In this document: positions 51,697 through 63,860 of the stretch, piece by piece
Numbering within the stretch: the stretch's first letter is position 1
How the letters are laid out: the number at the start of each line of letters is the position of its first letter
DNA from: Protea cynaroides
Taxonomy: Eukaryota > Streptophyta > Magnoliopsida > Proteales > Proteaceae
Direction: 5' to 3'
Assembly: GCA_028583415.1 (NCBI GenBank)
Contig: CM053270.1
Span: 2,246,001 to 2,310,000, forward strand
Length of the DNA stretch: 64,000 bases
Program-made: the position numbers and the translations under genes
The notes under the pieces: model-generated
What the model was told of the DNA's origin: nothing
Seen by the model: the letters and a program-made list of their open reading frames with translations, nothing else
Database searches by the model: none

Positions 51697-54600
51697 GTCC
51701 CCCCTTCTACCCAACTACCTAGCCACCTACCCAGCTGCAAGAACAACCTTGGCCATGCCACCTGCCATGAGCCCATGCCCCCAGCCGTGCACCTCCATCC
51801 TACCTACAATCTCTCTCACATTGAGCCAACACCCACACATTGAACCCAACTGCCCAGGCCCCTCAAAACACCTTTCCCATCCTCCACAACTCCCTCTCCT
51901 GCTCGACAACTCTTCTCCTCAAAACCCTCACCAACCGTAGCCACCCCTGGTTTTTGCATTTTTTTCCTATAAAAAGCCCCCAGACCACCAAACCAGAAAA
52001 GAGAGGGGAGAGGGAGGAGGTTTGCCGAGTGAAGCCAGGAAAGAAAAAAAAAGAAAGGAAAGAAAAGGAGAGAAGGGAGAAGAAAGAAGATATGGGAGAA
52101 GAAAGAGAGAGAGGTAGAGAGAAGGGGAAGAAAGCAGCGACAGTAGAGCCGCCACCATCGAAGAGAAAGAAGGAGCAGCTCTGCTACTGCTCCAAAGGAA
52201 AAAAAAAAAAAAAGAAGAGGGAGGAGGTTGGCTGAGAGAAGCCAGGAAAGAAAAGAAGAGAAAGGAGAAGAAAGAAGAGAAGGGAGAAGAAAGAGAGAGG
52301 CAGAGAGAAGGGGAAGAAAACAGTGGCAGCAGAGCCGCCGCCATCGAAGAGGAAGAAGGAGCAGCTCTGCTGCTGCTCCAAAGAAAAAAAAAAAAAAAAA
52401 AGGAAGCAGAAGGAGAAGAAGGCAGCGGCACTGCCGCCACTGGAGGAAAAAGGGAACAGCAGTTCTGCTGCTGGTCCATGGAGTGAAAAAAAAAAAAAAA
52501 GAGGCAGAAGAGGAAGAAGAAGAAAGCAACGGCACTGCCACCGCTGCCTTGGAAGAAGGAGGAGCAGTAGTGAGCAGCATCACTGCTACTAGTCCAAAAA
52601 AAAAAAAAAAAGAAGTAGAAAAAAGAAGAAGATTTGAAGGAGCAGCCATCGCCGACAAACCTTCGATCATCTCGCGACGTCATACGACGGCCATCGTCGA
52701 CGCCTCGAACCAGGTTAGTTACTCTTCTTCTTCTCGGTTTATATGTAACCAGCGTGCACTATTTTGTTTCATTTGTTTTATTCTTGATTTCTTGCATGTT
52801 TCTTGATTGGTATATGCATATTGTGTACATTTTTGTATTTAATCTTTGATACCATGTATATTATTTTAATCAGATCTGGTCCATTGATGTTAAATTCAAT
52901 ATTGATCATGATTAATTTGATTTTGGTTAAATCTGATCCCATTGATTGTTGAATGATTATGATTAAATCTGATCCCATTGATCCCATCATCACATGATTC
53001 ACATCACAATCACATGATCCCATTACCCCATGATTCACATCACAACCACATGATTCACATCACAACCACTTGATCCCATCATCTCTTACACCATTGATCA
53101 GTCATCACAACCATTCCAGCCATGTGTTTTAATGTCATAGATCTGATTTATTTAATGGAAAATTGGTCCGACCATGTGATGGGAATTTTATGAAATTGGT
53201 CCGACCATATGATGGGAATTTTAAAGTGATTGGTCCGACCATATAATGGGAATTTTGATTTGATTGGTCCAACCATATAATGGGAATTTTAATGTGGTTG
53301 GTCCGACCATATGATTGGAATTTTAATGTGGGTGATCCAACCACATGATCCGAACTTTTATGAGAATTGATCATGACCATATAATTGAAATTTTCATGAG
53401 TTGATCATAGCCATTGATCTAAAATTTCGATGTGATTTTAATTAATTCAAACCATTGGATTATCTTTGGAAGTGATGTTAATCAATCTGAATGGTTGGAT
53501 TGTGATCTTGACAATCTGAACTGTTAGATGGTCTTTGGAAATGATGAGCAATCTGAACCGTTAGATTATCTTTGGGAATGATTAAAATGAATCTGAATGG
53601 TTGGATTATGATCTGAAGTGATTTGGACCGTTGGATTGTCATTGTAAGTGATTTTGGTAAATCTAAATCGTTAAATCTTGATCATGGGTGTTTTAAATGA
53701 ATTTGAATCGTTAGATTTGACATCATGAGTGATTTAAATGATCTGAACCATTAAATTATCATTTTGAATTATCTTAACCATCGGATCTTGATCATGAGTG
53801 TTTCTGAACTGTTGGATCTTGATCATGAGTGTTTTTGATGAATCTGAACAGTTGGATTATGATCTTGAGTGATTTGAACCGTTGGATTGTCATCATGGGA
53901 ATTTTGAGTGATATAAACTGTTGAATCTGGATCATAATTGATTTAGACGAATTTGAGCCACTGATTTCTTAGTCTATCATGATTATATCTTGATGTGAGA
54001 TCTGAGCCATTGATCTTGGCTGTTTTGATGAATCTAAGTGTTGATCATGATTATCAATATTTTGAAGAGATCTAACCGTTAGATTGAGGATCTAGTATTG
54101 TCTAAATTGATTTGTGCATTTGCCATGTTTGGAATGCTTACAAAGCTAGCTTTGTGCACACTGCCATGCTAATCTATTGTCGTATGTTATGCTTGAATGA
54201 TGTTTATGTCGGCAAAAACTTACTTTTCGCCACACCCTAGTCGAACTGCCATGCATGTACACTGATAGAAGACATTCTTAGGTGTGGGGACGTGCATGTA
54301 GGCACCCACATTCATGGGATGGGTAATAATGAAAAAAATGATAAAAGTTTTAATCAAGAAGCATGAGCCTAGCCCAACAATTCCAAAACCAGGGTTGTAA
54401 GTTACAAGGGTAGTTTAGGACGATCCCTACCCCTTAGTTCATTTCCCCTAGGATGCGAATCTAGATAGGTATGATATGAACCCAACCTTGATCATCTATG
54501 ATCATCTTTCGGTCCAGCTAGATCGCCCATATTCTATCCCAAGCAAGTCATCCAAAATCTCTTTTCGAACTACGTGGATCCTGATTCTCAGGTCAATACC

Positions 54601-56668
54601 CTGAGATACGTAGGTAGTTTGGGAAAGAGACCCAAATACGGATCCATACTCCAATCTTGTAAAATCATTCCATTTCCTTGTCTCCTTGCTTGGCGAGACT
54701 GTATTCCTATGTCGTGTTTGTGAGTATGCATCTCTTTGCTTAGAGAGGTTCTACTTACGAGTACGCGTCCCCTTGCTTGGTGGGACAACCTCTTTGCTTG
54801 GCAAGGTTCATCTATTCTGAAGTTGTGCTTGTAAGTACGAATCTCCTTGCTTGGCGAGGTTTTGCTTACGGGTACGCATTCTTACCTCCTTCAGGTTATC
54901 CATATCTATCATCATCTACACATCTATCCAAAATCTATCTCGTCTCGAACTACGCAGATCCTGATTCTCAGGTCAATACCCTGAGATACGTAGGTAGTTT
55001 GGGAAAGAAACCCAAATACGGATCCATACTCCAATCTTGTAAAATCATTCCATATCCTAGTCTCCTTGCTTGGCGAGACTCTATTCCTGTGTCGTGCTTG
55101 TGAGCACGCACCCTCCTTGCCTTACGAGGCTCTATCTTGAATTCGTACTTGCGAGTACGCACCCTTAGCCTTGCGAAGCTCAAACCCTGAAGTCGTGCTT
55201 GCGAGCACGCACCCCCCTTAGCCTTGCGAGGCTTAATCCTGAAGTCGTACTTGTGAGTACGCACCCTTAGCTTTGCGAGGCTCAATCCCGAAGTCGTGCT
55301 TGCGAGTACGCAACCTTAGCCTTGCGAGGCTCTATCTTGAAGTCATACTTGCGAGTACGCACCCTTAGCCTTGCGAGGTTCTATCTTGAAGTCGTGCTTG
55401 CGAGTACGCACCTTAGTCTTGTGAGACTATCTTACACTTTACTCTCTGAGAGCCACACCCTACTCCCTGAGAGTACAACCTTACTCCCTGAGAGTACAAA
55501 CATCACTCCTTGAGAGTACAAACATTACTCCCTGAGCGTATACACATACCTTACTCCCTGAGAGTACAAACATCAGTCTCTGAGAGTACAAACATTACTC
55601 CCTGAGAGTATACACATACCTTACTCCCTGAGAGTACAAATCCAACTCCCTGAGAGCCATACCTTACTCCCTGAGAGTACAACCTTACTCCCTGAGAGCA
55701 CAAACATCACTCCCTGATAGCACAAACATTACTCCCTGAGAGTATACACATACCTTACTCCTTGAGAGTACAAATTCAACTCCCTGAGAGCCATACCTTA
55801 CTCCCTGAGAGTACAAACCCTATTCCCTAAGAGTACAAACCCTATTCCCTGAGAGTACAAACCCTGCTCCCTGAGAGCACAACCCTACTCCCTGAGAGTA
55901 CAACCCAAACGAACTACGTTGTACCTGATTTCCAAGACCTCTGGGATACGTAGGCAACTTGAAGGATTCTCCAAGTATGGTACCCCATCTTAGTATCCTT
56001 AAGTCCCCCACATCCATATCCATTTCCAAATCCATCTTCACTTCAATCCATATTTAGGCTATCTCTAGATTCAATCTCAATCATCATCAAGCATAAACTT
56101 CAACTTGAATAAATTGAATCTAAGAAAGTTTAATCATAATCCACATCCATAAACTTTAATCACTTCTCGTTCGAACTACGTTTTTGGACTTGATTTCTAG
56201 GATTGGAATACGTAGGCAATTTGAGACGTTTTGGACATCTCAGATTCAGTCCATCACCGAACCTTCTTTGGTTCGGTTCATTGTATATATTTTGCTTGTT
56301 TTCTGACTTCGAGAACATGTTTGGCTGAACTTAAGCTAGAAGAACTTAGCAACTTGGCATAGGATCCCCCATGAGCCTTAATCATCATCCATTGACCATG
56401 AACAGTCATAACCATAGAGTCTAAGGAAAGTAGAATCATATAGGAGGCCGATTTTCAGATCCGACAGCTTTGGGTGCCTAACACCTTCCCAAACTGTACT
56501 TTGAACGCTTACCCGTTCTCTGATAGACCAAAGCCGATATGTTGGGTCATGAGTCAATAGAAGTCTTATCTCAGGATGAGGCTACATTTTAGGTCCTAGA
56601 CCTTAATCTAGGTGGCGACTCCAAATCATTCACCGTCCATTCGGCGTGGGTGGACATTTGTCCTCACA
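51697..56668 (+). repeat. Element E 3' LTR, 5'-truncated
   Basis: From about 51705 it matches 32393-32549 and then 44451-49823, without B, C or the MITE. About 1.5-1.6 kb of U3 equivalent to 19094-20570 is absent. It keeps the TATA box (51968-51975), the purine tract, and all minisatellites with altered copy numbers. It ends CCTCACA, followed by the target duplication GAATT. Confidence 0.9.
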
Positions 56669-56821
56669 GAATTGCAGAAGTAGGAAAAGCAATTGAAGGA
56701 CGAAGCCAAGAGAGAGGCTATTCGTATTGCTAGGGAGGAACAAAAGGCTGCCAAGGCTGCCATGGCTCAGGCACGAGCTGCCGAGCGGAAGGTCCTAGAA
56801 GAGGAGTTTCGTCAAACCCTT
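56669..56821 (+). pseudogene. Exon-1 copy 4, 3' part
   Basis: This resumes the exon broken at 19093: GAATT(GCAGAAG) then the QLKDEAKREAIRIAREE block to the GTGAGTAG donor. The codon CAG in QKQEK is TAG here, so the exon would be dead even without the insertion. GAATT is the right target duplication, with one change from GAGTT. Confidence 0.85.
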
Positions 56822-57157
56822 GTGAGTAGATCAACTTCTTATTCTTTTTATTGGAGTTTTTCTCTAACCTTATTTTCTTATTATTTGTTTCATTTATTAT
56901 CGTATTTATTTTTGAGAAATTGAAACCAGTTCCTTCTTCCCCTACATCATCCAGTGCTATCTCTCTCAGCTTTCATGGCGTTCTGTAGTTCCATGAACGA
57001 TCTCTTTTTATTTTTTTTTAATAATGAATTTGTTGAGGTTAGAGGAAAAATCAAAACAAGACAATAACATAAGCAACTAATGTCTCATTAACAAATTCTA
57101 GTCCCATAGTGCAGTCTCTGTCCCAGGAACCCCTATTTGGAGAATTACTAGGGGACA
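56822..57157 (+). other. Intron-1 segment of array unit 4, left part
   Basis: Collinear with 5868-6206. Ends in GGACA (57153-57157), the left target duplication of element D. Confidence 0.75.
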
Positions 57158-57332
57158 TGTCACACCCCAAATTCCGCACCAACCAGAATGGTGTGATGAA
57201 CTGTCAATAAACCAACGGTTCAACCAGGATCTCACAATAGGCTATCCCACATATGATAAACCAAAACACATTCCACATTAATCAGAGGTAATAAAATAAA
57301 TAACAGAAATCTTATAGTAAATGAACTGAGAA
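57158..57332 (-). repeat. Inverted LTR U5 fragment at the left end of D
   Basis: The reverse complement of 62650-62824 with a few substitutions, together forming 175-bp terminal inverted repeats. Followed at 57333-57401 by direct-orientation LTR sequence (two mismatches to 60647-60715). Confidence 0.88.
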
Positions 57333-57561
57333 ACCCTCACTATCGACCCTCAACCATGGGTCGCAGGGGGTTTATGAATTGTCCGACCCTCCCATCGACC
57401 CCCACCATCGACCCTACATAGAAAAGACAGTATTTTTCACTGAATGATCTGAAAAATTTGAAAATACCATTGGTTAGTGTATCCAAATATGAGAATGAAG
57501 TATATATTGATTGCCTCACGTATTCTATGACTTTTCAGACACTACACCACCAGAATAGGAA

Positions 57562-58827
57562 ATGGCTGGGCGAAGAGGGAACAGACGCGGACGTAACCAA
57601 ATCCCACCACCACCACCGGTAGATGAAACCAGTCATGAAATTCCTGAAGTACCAGAGAATCCAAACGTGGCACCGCCAGGAGCTAATGGTCAGACAAATC
57701 CTACAAACTTTCCAGCCCCACCTATAGATTTAGTTACAGTCGTAATGAACTTGGCACAACAACTGCAACAAATACAACAGGTGCAAACTAATATGCAAGC
57801 TGCCATAGGCGTGGTTTTTCCAGCTACACATACGACACAGATGCCAGCAGGACAGGCAAGCACAATACCAGGGGAAAATAATGTAGTACCTCATGCACCT
57901 CAAACACCAGTCATGCAAGCTCCAGTGCAAAACCCTGAGATAGCTCAAGGTGGTTATCAATACCAACCACCTATGTATGGGGCCTATGCTCCATATCAGC
58001 GGGACTGCTCCAGACTGGTCGGGCATTTTCTTAAGATGAAGCCCAAAGAATTCGATGGTAAGCCAGCAGATCCTTTGTGACCGGCACACTAGATTGACGA
58101 AATGGAAGAAATTTTATGATGATGACCGTAAATGAGGAGGAGAAAGTGTTGTGTGCCACATTTATGCTCAAGAGCGATGCACACCATTGGTGGAAGTCTA
58201 CCAGGACATATCTATTAACCAAACACGCCCACTTGGCCTGGGATATATACAAAGAGGCATTCTTTAAGAAATACTTCCCTAAAAGTTTCAGAGATTCTAT
58301 GGAGAGAGAGTTCCTAAGTTTATATTAGGGGCAGATGACTGTCGACGCATATCAACAGTGTTATGAGGAGCTATTTTTCTTTACACCAGTCAGTATGCAA
58401 GAGGAGGATACGAAAACCCGAATGTTCGTCATGGGACTTAGGGGAAGCATACGCAAACATGTTTTGGGACTGGAGAAGAAAATTTACAATGAAGCTGTAC
58501 AAATTGCTCGAGTGATAGAGTCGAGCCAGAAAGAGAGCTATTTTACTCAAAATAGGGGAATAAAAAGGCCAAATGAAAATTTTTACAACAGAGGCAACAC
58601 CAAGGTATTCCAACCCTTCCGTACCCAGGGCTTCAATGCTGCAACCAAAACCATTTCAGCAACCCCACGACAACCAAAGAAAAATGGTGAGGGGATCAGG
58701 TGTTTTAACTGCAACCAAGTAGGGCATGTCTCAAGAGAGTGTACTAAGCCCAGAAAACAACTACAGCAAGGAAGAGTTTACGCTATTTCAGCCAAGGATG
58801 CTGTCGCATCGTCTGATGTGGTCACAT
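57562..58827 (+). pseudogene. Element D gag, multiply broken
   Basis: Starts MAGRRGNRRGRNQIPPPPPV with an acceptor-like CTTTTCAG 24 nt upstream (ending 57538). Open to a TGA at 58078-58080 (Trp in relatives), then TAG at 58090-58092 and a frameshift near 58110. Then FMLKSDAHHWWKSTRTYL, a TAG near 58327 for Gln, YQQCYEELFFFTPVSM, and a CCHC knuckle beginning CFNCNQVGHV. The final DVVT context is followed by the mini-intron. Confidence 0.83.
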
Positions 58828-58896
58828 GTATGACCTGAACCTGTCATTTTATGTTACATTGCATGAGCATGTAGACTAAATTAAAACAAATCACAG
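58828..58896 (+). other. Gag-pro mini-intron (D)
   Basis: GTATGACCTGAACC ... GTAGACTAAATT ... AAATCACAG, 69 bp, with the same ends and branch-like word as B and C. The last exon base is T instead of G (CAT|GTATG). Confidence 0.5.
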
Positions 58897-60375
58897 GTAT
58901 CGTACCTAGTAATGGCATTCCTGCCAGAGTGCTCTTTGATTATGGAGCTACTCATCCTTTTATATCTGTGTCATTTGGAAAGAAACTAAATATACCCCTT
59001 AAGTCTTTAGAATTCAAACTGCTTATACGATCGCCGATAGAAATTATGAAGTCCAAGGAAGGACCCAGTATAAATGCTACCTTATGTTTTGCAGCAATAG
59101 ATTCAGATTTGGAAGGAGAGTAACATATAATAGAAACTCGTGATGATCCAATTAAACAAGAATTTATGGATGAATTTATGGAGCAATAGTTCGTCGGTTG
59201 CGCTTGTGGCATTAAAGATCATCTCTAAATTGATGGATGAAGTAGAAGTAGTAATTTTGTTAGGTCTGTATATAAGAACAGTGTAAGCAGACTTAGAAAA
59301 GGAAAACCAAACCCTGACTTTTGTTTTGGGAATGGAACTGCAGTATCGTGAACTATGTCAATGATTTGCCACTGACTCCCAAATCGGTTGACATGGTTGG
59401 GTGGTTGTTGATCGTCTTATGAAAATAGCTCATTCCATTGCTATATGACCTCGGTATGCTTTGGAGCGGCTAACTAAGCTATATGTGGATAATATTGCCA
59501 GATTGAATGGTATGCATGAGAGCTTAGTGTCGGTCAAAGGCTCATGCTAATCTTGATGTTTTGGGAGAATCTACAGAGAACAATGGGGACAAAGTTGAAG
59601 TTGAGTACCGCATTTTACCTTAAACCGACGGACGGTCAGGGCGGACTATACAAATCCTAAGAGATATGCCCCGAGTTTATGAAATTGATTTCAAGGAACT
59701 TAAGTTGAGAAGTTACCGTGAATTGAAGTTGCTATTAAGCTACCATGTAAATGTCACCTATCAAGCATGGTACTGTAGAAATGTCAAATTCCTTTATTTT
59801 CGAATAAAGTTGGTGAATGAAGAATTTTGGAAACCTAAGTCTAATGAAGAAAACTATCGAGTGGCAGACAAGATCAAAGAAAAGGGGCAGGATAGCTCAG
59901 GATTGTCAGAATAGACACCAAGACCTCAAGTTCGCCATAAGTGACAAAGTGTTGTTTTTGAAGATATCACTTATGCGTAGTTTGAAACGATTAGACAAGA
60001 AGAGAAAGTTGTATTCTATATATGCGTCGAATCTTATAAACTCTAGAGAGACGTAGAAAAGTTGCATATCAATCTATCCATGTCTACTGTGCATGATGTA
60101 TTTCGTGTGTCTCTATTGAAGAAGTACATTGGAGATCCATATCAAAAGTATTGACCACGAAATCACTGGATTAAATAGGAGATTTAACTATTGAAGTGGT
60201 ACCAGCCTAGTTCACTAGTTAAAAGGTACAACACCTTAAAAACTTGGTATCAATTATACGAAGATAATCTGACGAAGACAAGACGTGGAGAAGACGGGAT
60301 GGAAAGAAGAAGATGCAATGTGGAAATAGAATTCCCGCCTAGTGACTCCGAAGTAAATTCAAATTTTGAGGACAA
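58897..60375 (+). pseudogene. Element D pol remnant (protease stub and decayed integrase)
   Basis: The protease begins IVPSNGIPARVLFDYGATHPFIS, where the catalytic DSG of the relatives is DYG. It is open only to about 59123. RT and RNase H are deleted. From about 59380 to 60060 integrase-like phrases can be followed (LTKLYVDNIARLNG, FHL/TDG-like) through many stops and frameshifts. At 60365-60375 the NFEDKI tail leads to the polypurine tracts. Non-functional. Confidence 0.7.
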
Positions 60376-60456
60376 AATTTATTTTAAGGATGGGGGAGTT
60401 ATAAGATCCGTACGTTCAAATTTCGAGGATGAAATTTCTTTTAAGGGTGGTGGAGT
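60376..60456 (+). other. Duplicated polypurine tract / LTR start of D
   Basis: TTTTAAGGATGGGGGAGT followed by TATAAGATCC (60400) and, 57 bp on, TTTTAAGGGTGGTGGAGT followed by the true LTR start TGTAAGACCC (60457). Same design as element A. Confidence 0.75.
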
Positions 60457-62824
60457 TGTAAGACCCGCACGCCATGAACCCGGTCTAACCTTATATTTCG
60501 TGTCGTGAACCGTCTACATATCATGGTCGAGCCAAGTGGACCAAGTGTGTGAAGAAACCCAAGACCCAATATGAAAATTTATCCAAAAACAGTCAAAATG
60601 AGGGTAGGGTCGCATGTCTTAACAAACAGGTCCGACCCTCTCATCGACCCTCACTATCGACCCTCAACCATGGGTCGCAGGGGGTCTATGAATTGTCCGA
60701 CCCTCCCATTGACCCTTGGTATTCAGAAAAAACAGCACGAACCGAAAATTAGGAAACTTTCCTAATTTCGATTAGAACCTTTCCTAAACTCAATGAGACT
60801 TATTTTAGGAGGTTTTACTCTATAAATAGGACGTCCCTAAGCCTATTTCACTCCTTTTACAACCCTAATTGAATTGAGAGAAAGAGAAGAGAAGGAAGAG
60901 AAGAAGAAGAGAAGCAAGGAAGAGAAGAAAGCAAAAAAGAAGAAGAGTTGCAGAGAAGGAGTATTCTTCTCAGGTATGGATACTAATTCCATGAGTTTCT
61001 ATAGACCTTAGGTTAGATAATGAAGAGAGTGTGATCTCGGAGAAACCCAAACCATCAACCCATGGTTAGGTTTCCATGGAAAACCATGGGAGAATACATA
61101 AAAGCTATACAGGTGGATGATTCATGGTTCTAGACCATGGAATGTATGTTGAATGGACTGTAGGAGCAAGCCATGGGACCCCAAACATGAAGAATGGACT
61201 AAAAGGAGAAAAATTGACCAAAACCCACCGAGGGTCGCACAGAGGGTCGATGACCATCCGACCCTATGTGACCTGAGTATCGACCCTCAGGGTTCTGGAA
61301 GTCCTGATTTGGGGAGGGTCGCACCCAGGGTCGATCATGACTCCGACCCTACCTCCGACCCTTAGTTAACAATATGGTTTTTAAATTCAGAATTAATTCT
61401 AATTAAATTTTATGGACTTTGTTAGGTCTTCTAGCAATATAATAACATTATAAAGGTGATTCTAAAGCTTGAAAGAGGATCTATTAACAAGCTAAGGTGA
61501 GGAAACAAGACCTAAACTAATTGGTTAATAACAAACTATTTTTATTTCTTGAGTCCAATACCATGATTGTGATATGCGTGTGTGCTTGTAATGTGCATTC
61601 AACATGTCATCCAATATTTCTATTATTACTGTTCATGCATATTTAAATTTATTGATTATAACATGATGATGTTGATGATGGTAGGAATAGGCATGTGAAT
61701 GTTTGTGTTTGGATGGTGTACATGGTGCGGGTAGGGATGGTATCAACCGGTACTTCAATGTCGTTCTCATCGGGGTATATTGTGCCATGGTCTATTCAAG
61801 TCATGTCCACTAAGCAAGTGTTAGTGTGCTTGATGCGAGTGGGGCATCAGGGGGGAGGACGTGACATTGTGGTTCAGCCTGGTCACCAGACTCTAACTCT
61901 ATCTCTACTCAAGTCTTGTCTACTAACATCGTCGTATCGCCATTACCTTAGCGGAACTAATATGTCGTAGGGCATCAGGGGGGACGTGGCATTATGGTTC
62001 AGCCTGGTCACCAGACCCTAGCTCTATCTCTATGGATGTATTGAGGGATGCTGGGGTGAGGCCTTGGATACATTGTTTGACATTAGGATTGGTTAGTTGC
62101 GAGCCCAGTTTGTAAGCCCTCGCCAACAGGGGCTTACGTGTTGGTATGGGCAACCGGTACAGACATACCGTTTTCATGGGGTGTATATTGTCCATGGTGG
62201 GTGCATGTGGGGCGACAGTGCCGTTTTCATTGGGCGTTTCCACACATTCGTGTATAGAGGTGCGGCGGCCACCTATCCTTTCTATAGCACATTGCAGACT
62301 TTAAACCAGATCAAAGATATGAATTGATTGCATGCATATGTATTGTTGCATTGTTTTGTTTGCTCACTGAGCCGTGATGTGTGCTCACCCTTTTGAATTC
62401 GAATACTTTTAGTTGATGATGCAGGTACCACCGTTGAAGATTATATGAACGCTCCTGTGTACGGGCATGTGGCGACAATGGAAGCTGAAGACTTAGTGGA
62501 TATGCATGACTCCTCATGCGAGTGCAACTCATGCGTATTCGATTAGATTTTGTTTAATTTCATTAAAGACATGTAATTGATATTTATTTAATTATGTCTC
62601 AGCTGATTTAGCAATAATTTGATATTTATTTATGGTTATCACAGTTAAATTCTCAGTTCATTTACTATAAGATTTTCGCTATTTATTTGATTATCTCTGA
62701 TTAATGTGGAATGTGTTTTGGTTTATCATATGTGGGATAGCCTATTGTGAGATCCTGGTTGAACCATTGGTTTATTGACGGTTCATCACACCATTCTGGT
62801 TGGTGCGGAATTTGGGGTGTGACA
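60457..62824 (+). repeat. Element D 3' LTR
   Basis: 2368 bp, TGTAAGACCC...TGTGACA. TATAAATA at 60821-60828, donor-like TTCTCAG|GTATGG at 60973/60974 (about 150 nt later), GGGTCG clusters (60600-60720, 61225-61370), the 14-mer at 62019-62032 (and with one mismatch at 61894-61907), and the small ORF 62445-62546. Confidence 0.9.
62445..62546 (+). CDS. Conserved small LTR ORF, element D LTR
   Basis: 33 codons starting MNAPVYGHVATMEAED and ending HDSSCECNSCVFD and a stop. The preceding codons (VDDAGTTVEDY) are also conserved in B and C, so translation could start upstream after splicing at CTTTTAG or GATGCAG. Compared with A's copy it keeps A-P-x-Y-G-x-V-A, H-D-x-S-C-E-C-x-x-C. Confidence 0.4.
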   Translation: MNAPVYGHVATMEAEDLVDMHDSSCECNSCVFD

Positions 62825-62829
62825 GGACA

Positions 62830-63577
62830 GGCATGTGCGAAGTTCAAATTTGATGGAGGAAAGTTGGCCAACCGTTTTAAGTCTATTAGGTTTTGTAAAT
62901 GGGATCGTTTCCAATTATATGATTGAATGACGGATTTAATTGGCACTGGATGCCTTCAACTCAGTTATTTTATTTTAATTTTTTTTAAAATGAAAATTTG
63001 AAGATGATCCTAAAAACTTCAGTATGTTGGGTGATCTTGATAACACTGTAGTGTAGTCATGTTGGTCGTATAGCCGTGAGGTGATTATATTGGGCATTTG
63101 GCGGAGATTTTGATATGTTCATGTTATGCTCTAAAACTTATAGTCTCAATATTGAGTAACATAACGATAATAGTTGAAAAATAAATTTCTTAATCAAGAT
63201 TAAGACAACAGATACCTCTTAACCATGGGATGAACTGATCTCATTTCAAAACTGAAACCATGGCATAATGCTAGAGCAAAGAGGAAGAAAAGGGTCATCC
63301 ATGTCAACCCTAAATACCATTTCATGGATATAATTGAGGCATAAGAATAGTTTCAGTAGGAACTATCAGTCTAACAGTATTCCCAAGTAGCTATAGCGGA
63401 ATGTAGTTGGGAGTGTAAAAGGCAAACTTGTTAATTAGTCAACAAATGAATCAGGTTGTCTGGATTACTCCAGCCTTAAACAGAAGAGATAAATCTAATC
63501 TGCATGTTCGTTTTTTTTTTTTTTTATAAATTGTGTTACATGCATGGTTTTGTTTGCATATAAGTGGTAGTCAGTTA
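62830..63577 (+). other. Intron-1 segment of array unit 4, right part
   Basis: Collinear with 6207-6948. No gene seen. Confidence 0.7.
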
Positions 63578-63860
63578 TAAGGGTGTCAACGAGTCGATCC
63601 GGTTCGATTTCGGTCTAGGCTGGAATGGTGTCAAGCTTTATAAGCCTAGCCCAAAACTTGTCCATTAAGGGTTCAGGCTAGGGTGGGCTGGCTGAAGTCT
63701 GGACACATTAACTATTGTGCCGGTCCGGTGTCGGTTTGTTATCGGGCTTGGCTTAACGAGCCGATTTTGGATTGACTCAGTCCAATCCGGGCTTATCTGG
63801 CCCGGATTGGACTCATGCCAGTCTGGATTGTCCCGGATTGGCTTAATAGTCGACTCACAA
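63578..63860 (+). repeat. Truncated MITE upstream of array unit 5
   Basis: TAAGGGTGTCAACGAGTC start; same remnant as at 4929, 6949 and 18348. Confidence 0.6.

Larger units (their letters stand above)
19094..56668 (+). mobile_element. Element E: Ogre/Tat-like LTR retrotransposon with ~7-kb LTR, host of nested B and C
   Basis: The left end TGTAAGCACCCC and right end CCTCACA lie within one exon copy and are flanked by GAGTT (19089-19093) and GAATT (56669-56673), a 5-bp duplication with one substitution. The 5' LTR is in three pieces (19094-20570, 32388-32549, 44446-49823) because B and C inserted into it. Joined, it is about 7.0 kb. The primer site at 49825 reads TGGCGACTCCACTAGGG, which I recall as the tRNA-Arg-type site of Ogre elements. 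Only a gag remnant remains inside, and all of pol is missing. The 3' LTR (51697-56668) lacks its first 1.5-1.6 kb. The element is a dead deletion derivative and the oldest large insertion in this half of the window. Confidence 0.85.
57158..62824 (+). mobile_element. Element D: degenerate Del-like element with inverted U5 ends at both termini
   Basis: Flanked by perfect GGACA duplications (57153-57157, 62825-62829) in otherwise continuous intron sequence. The right end is a full plus-oriented LTR (60457-62824). The left end is 175 bp (57158-57332) that is the inverted complement of the right end (62650-62824), so both termini read TGTCACACC inward. After the inverted piece comes a 69-bp direct match to LTR 60647-60715, then the gag leader. 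There is no 5' LTR, no PBS and no opposite-strand gene. Gag is broken, RT and RNase H are deleted, and integrase is barely recognisable. Confidence 0.85.
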
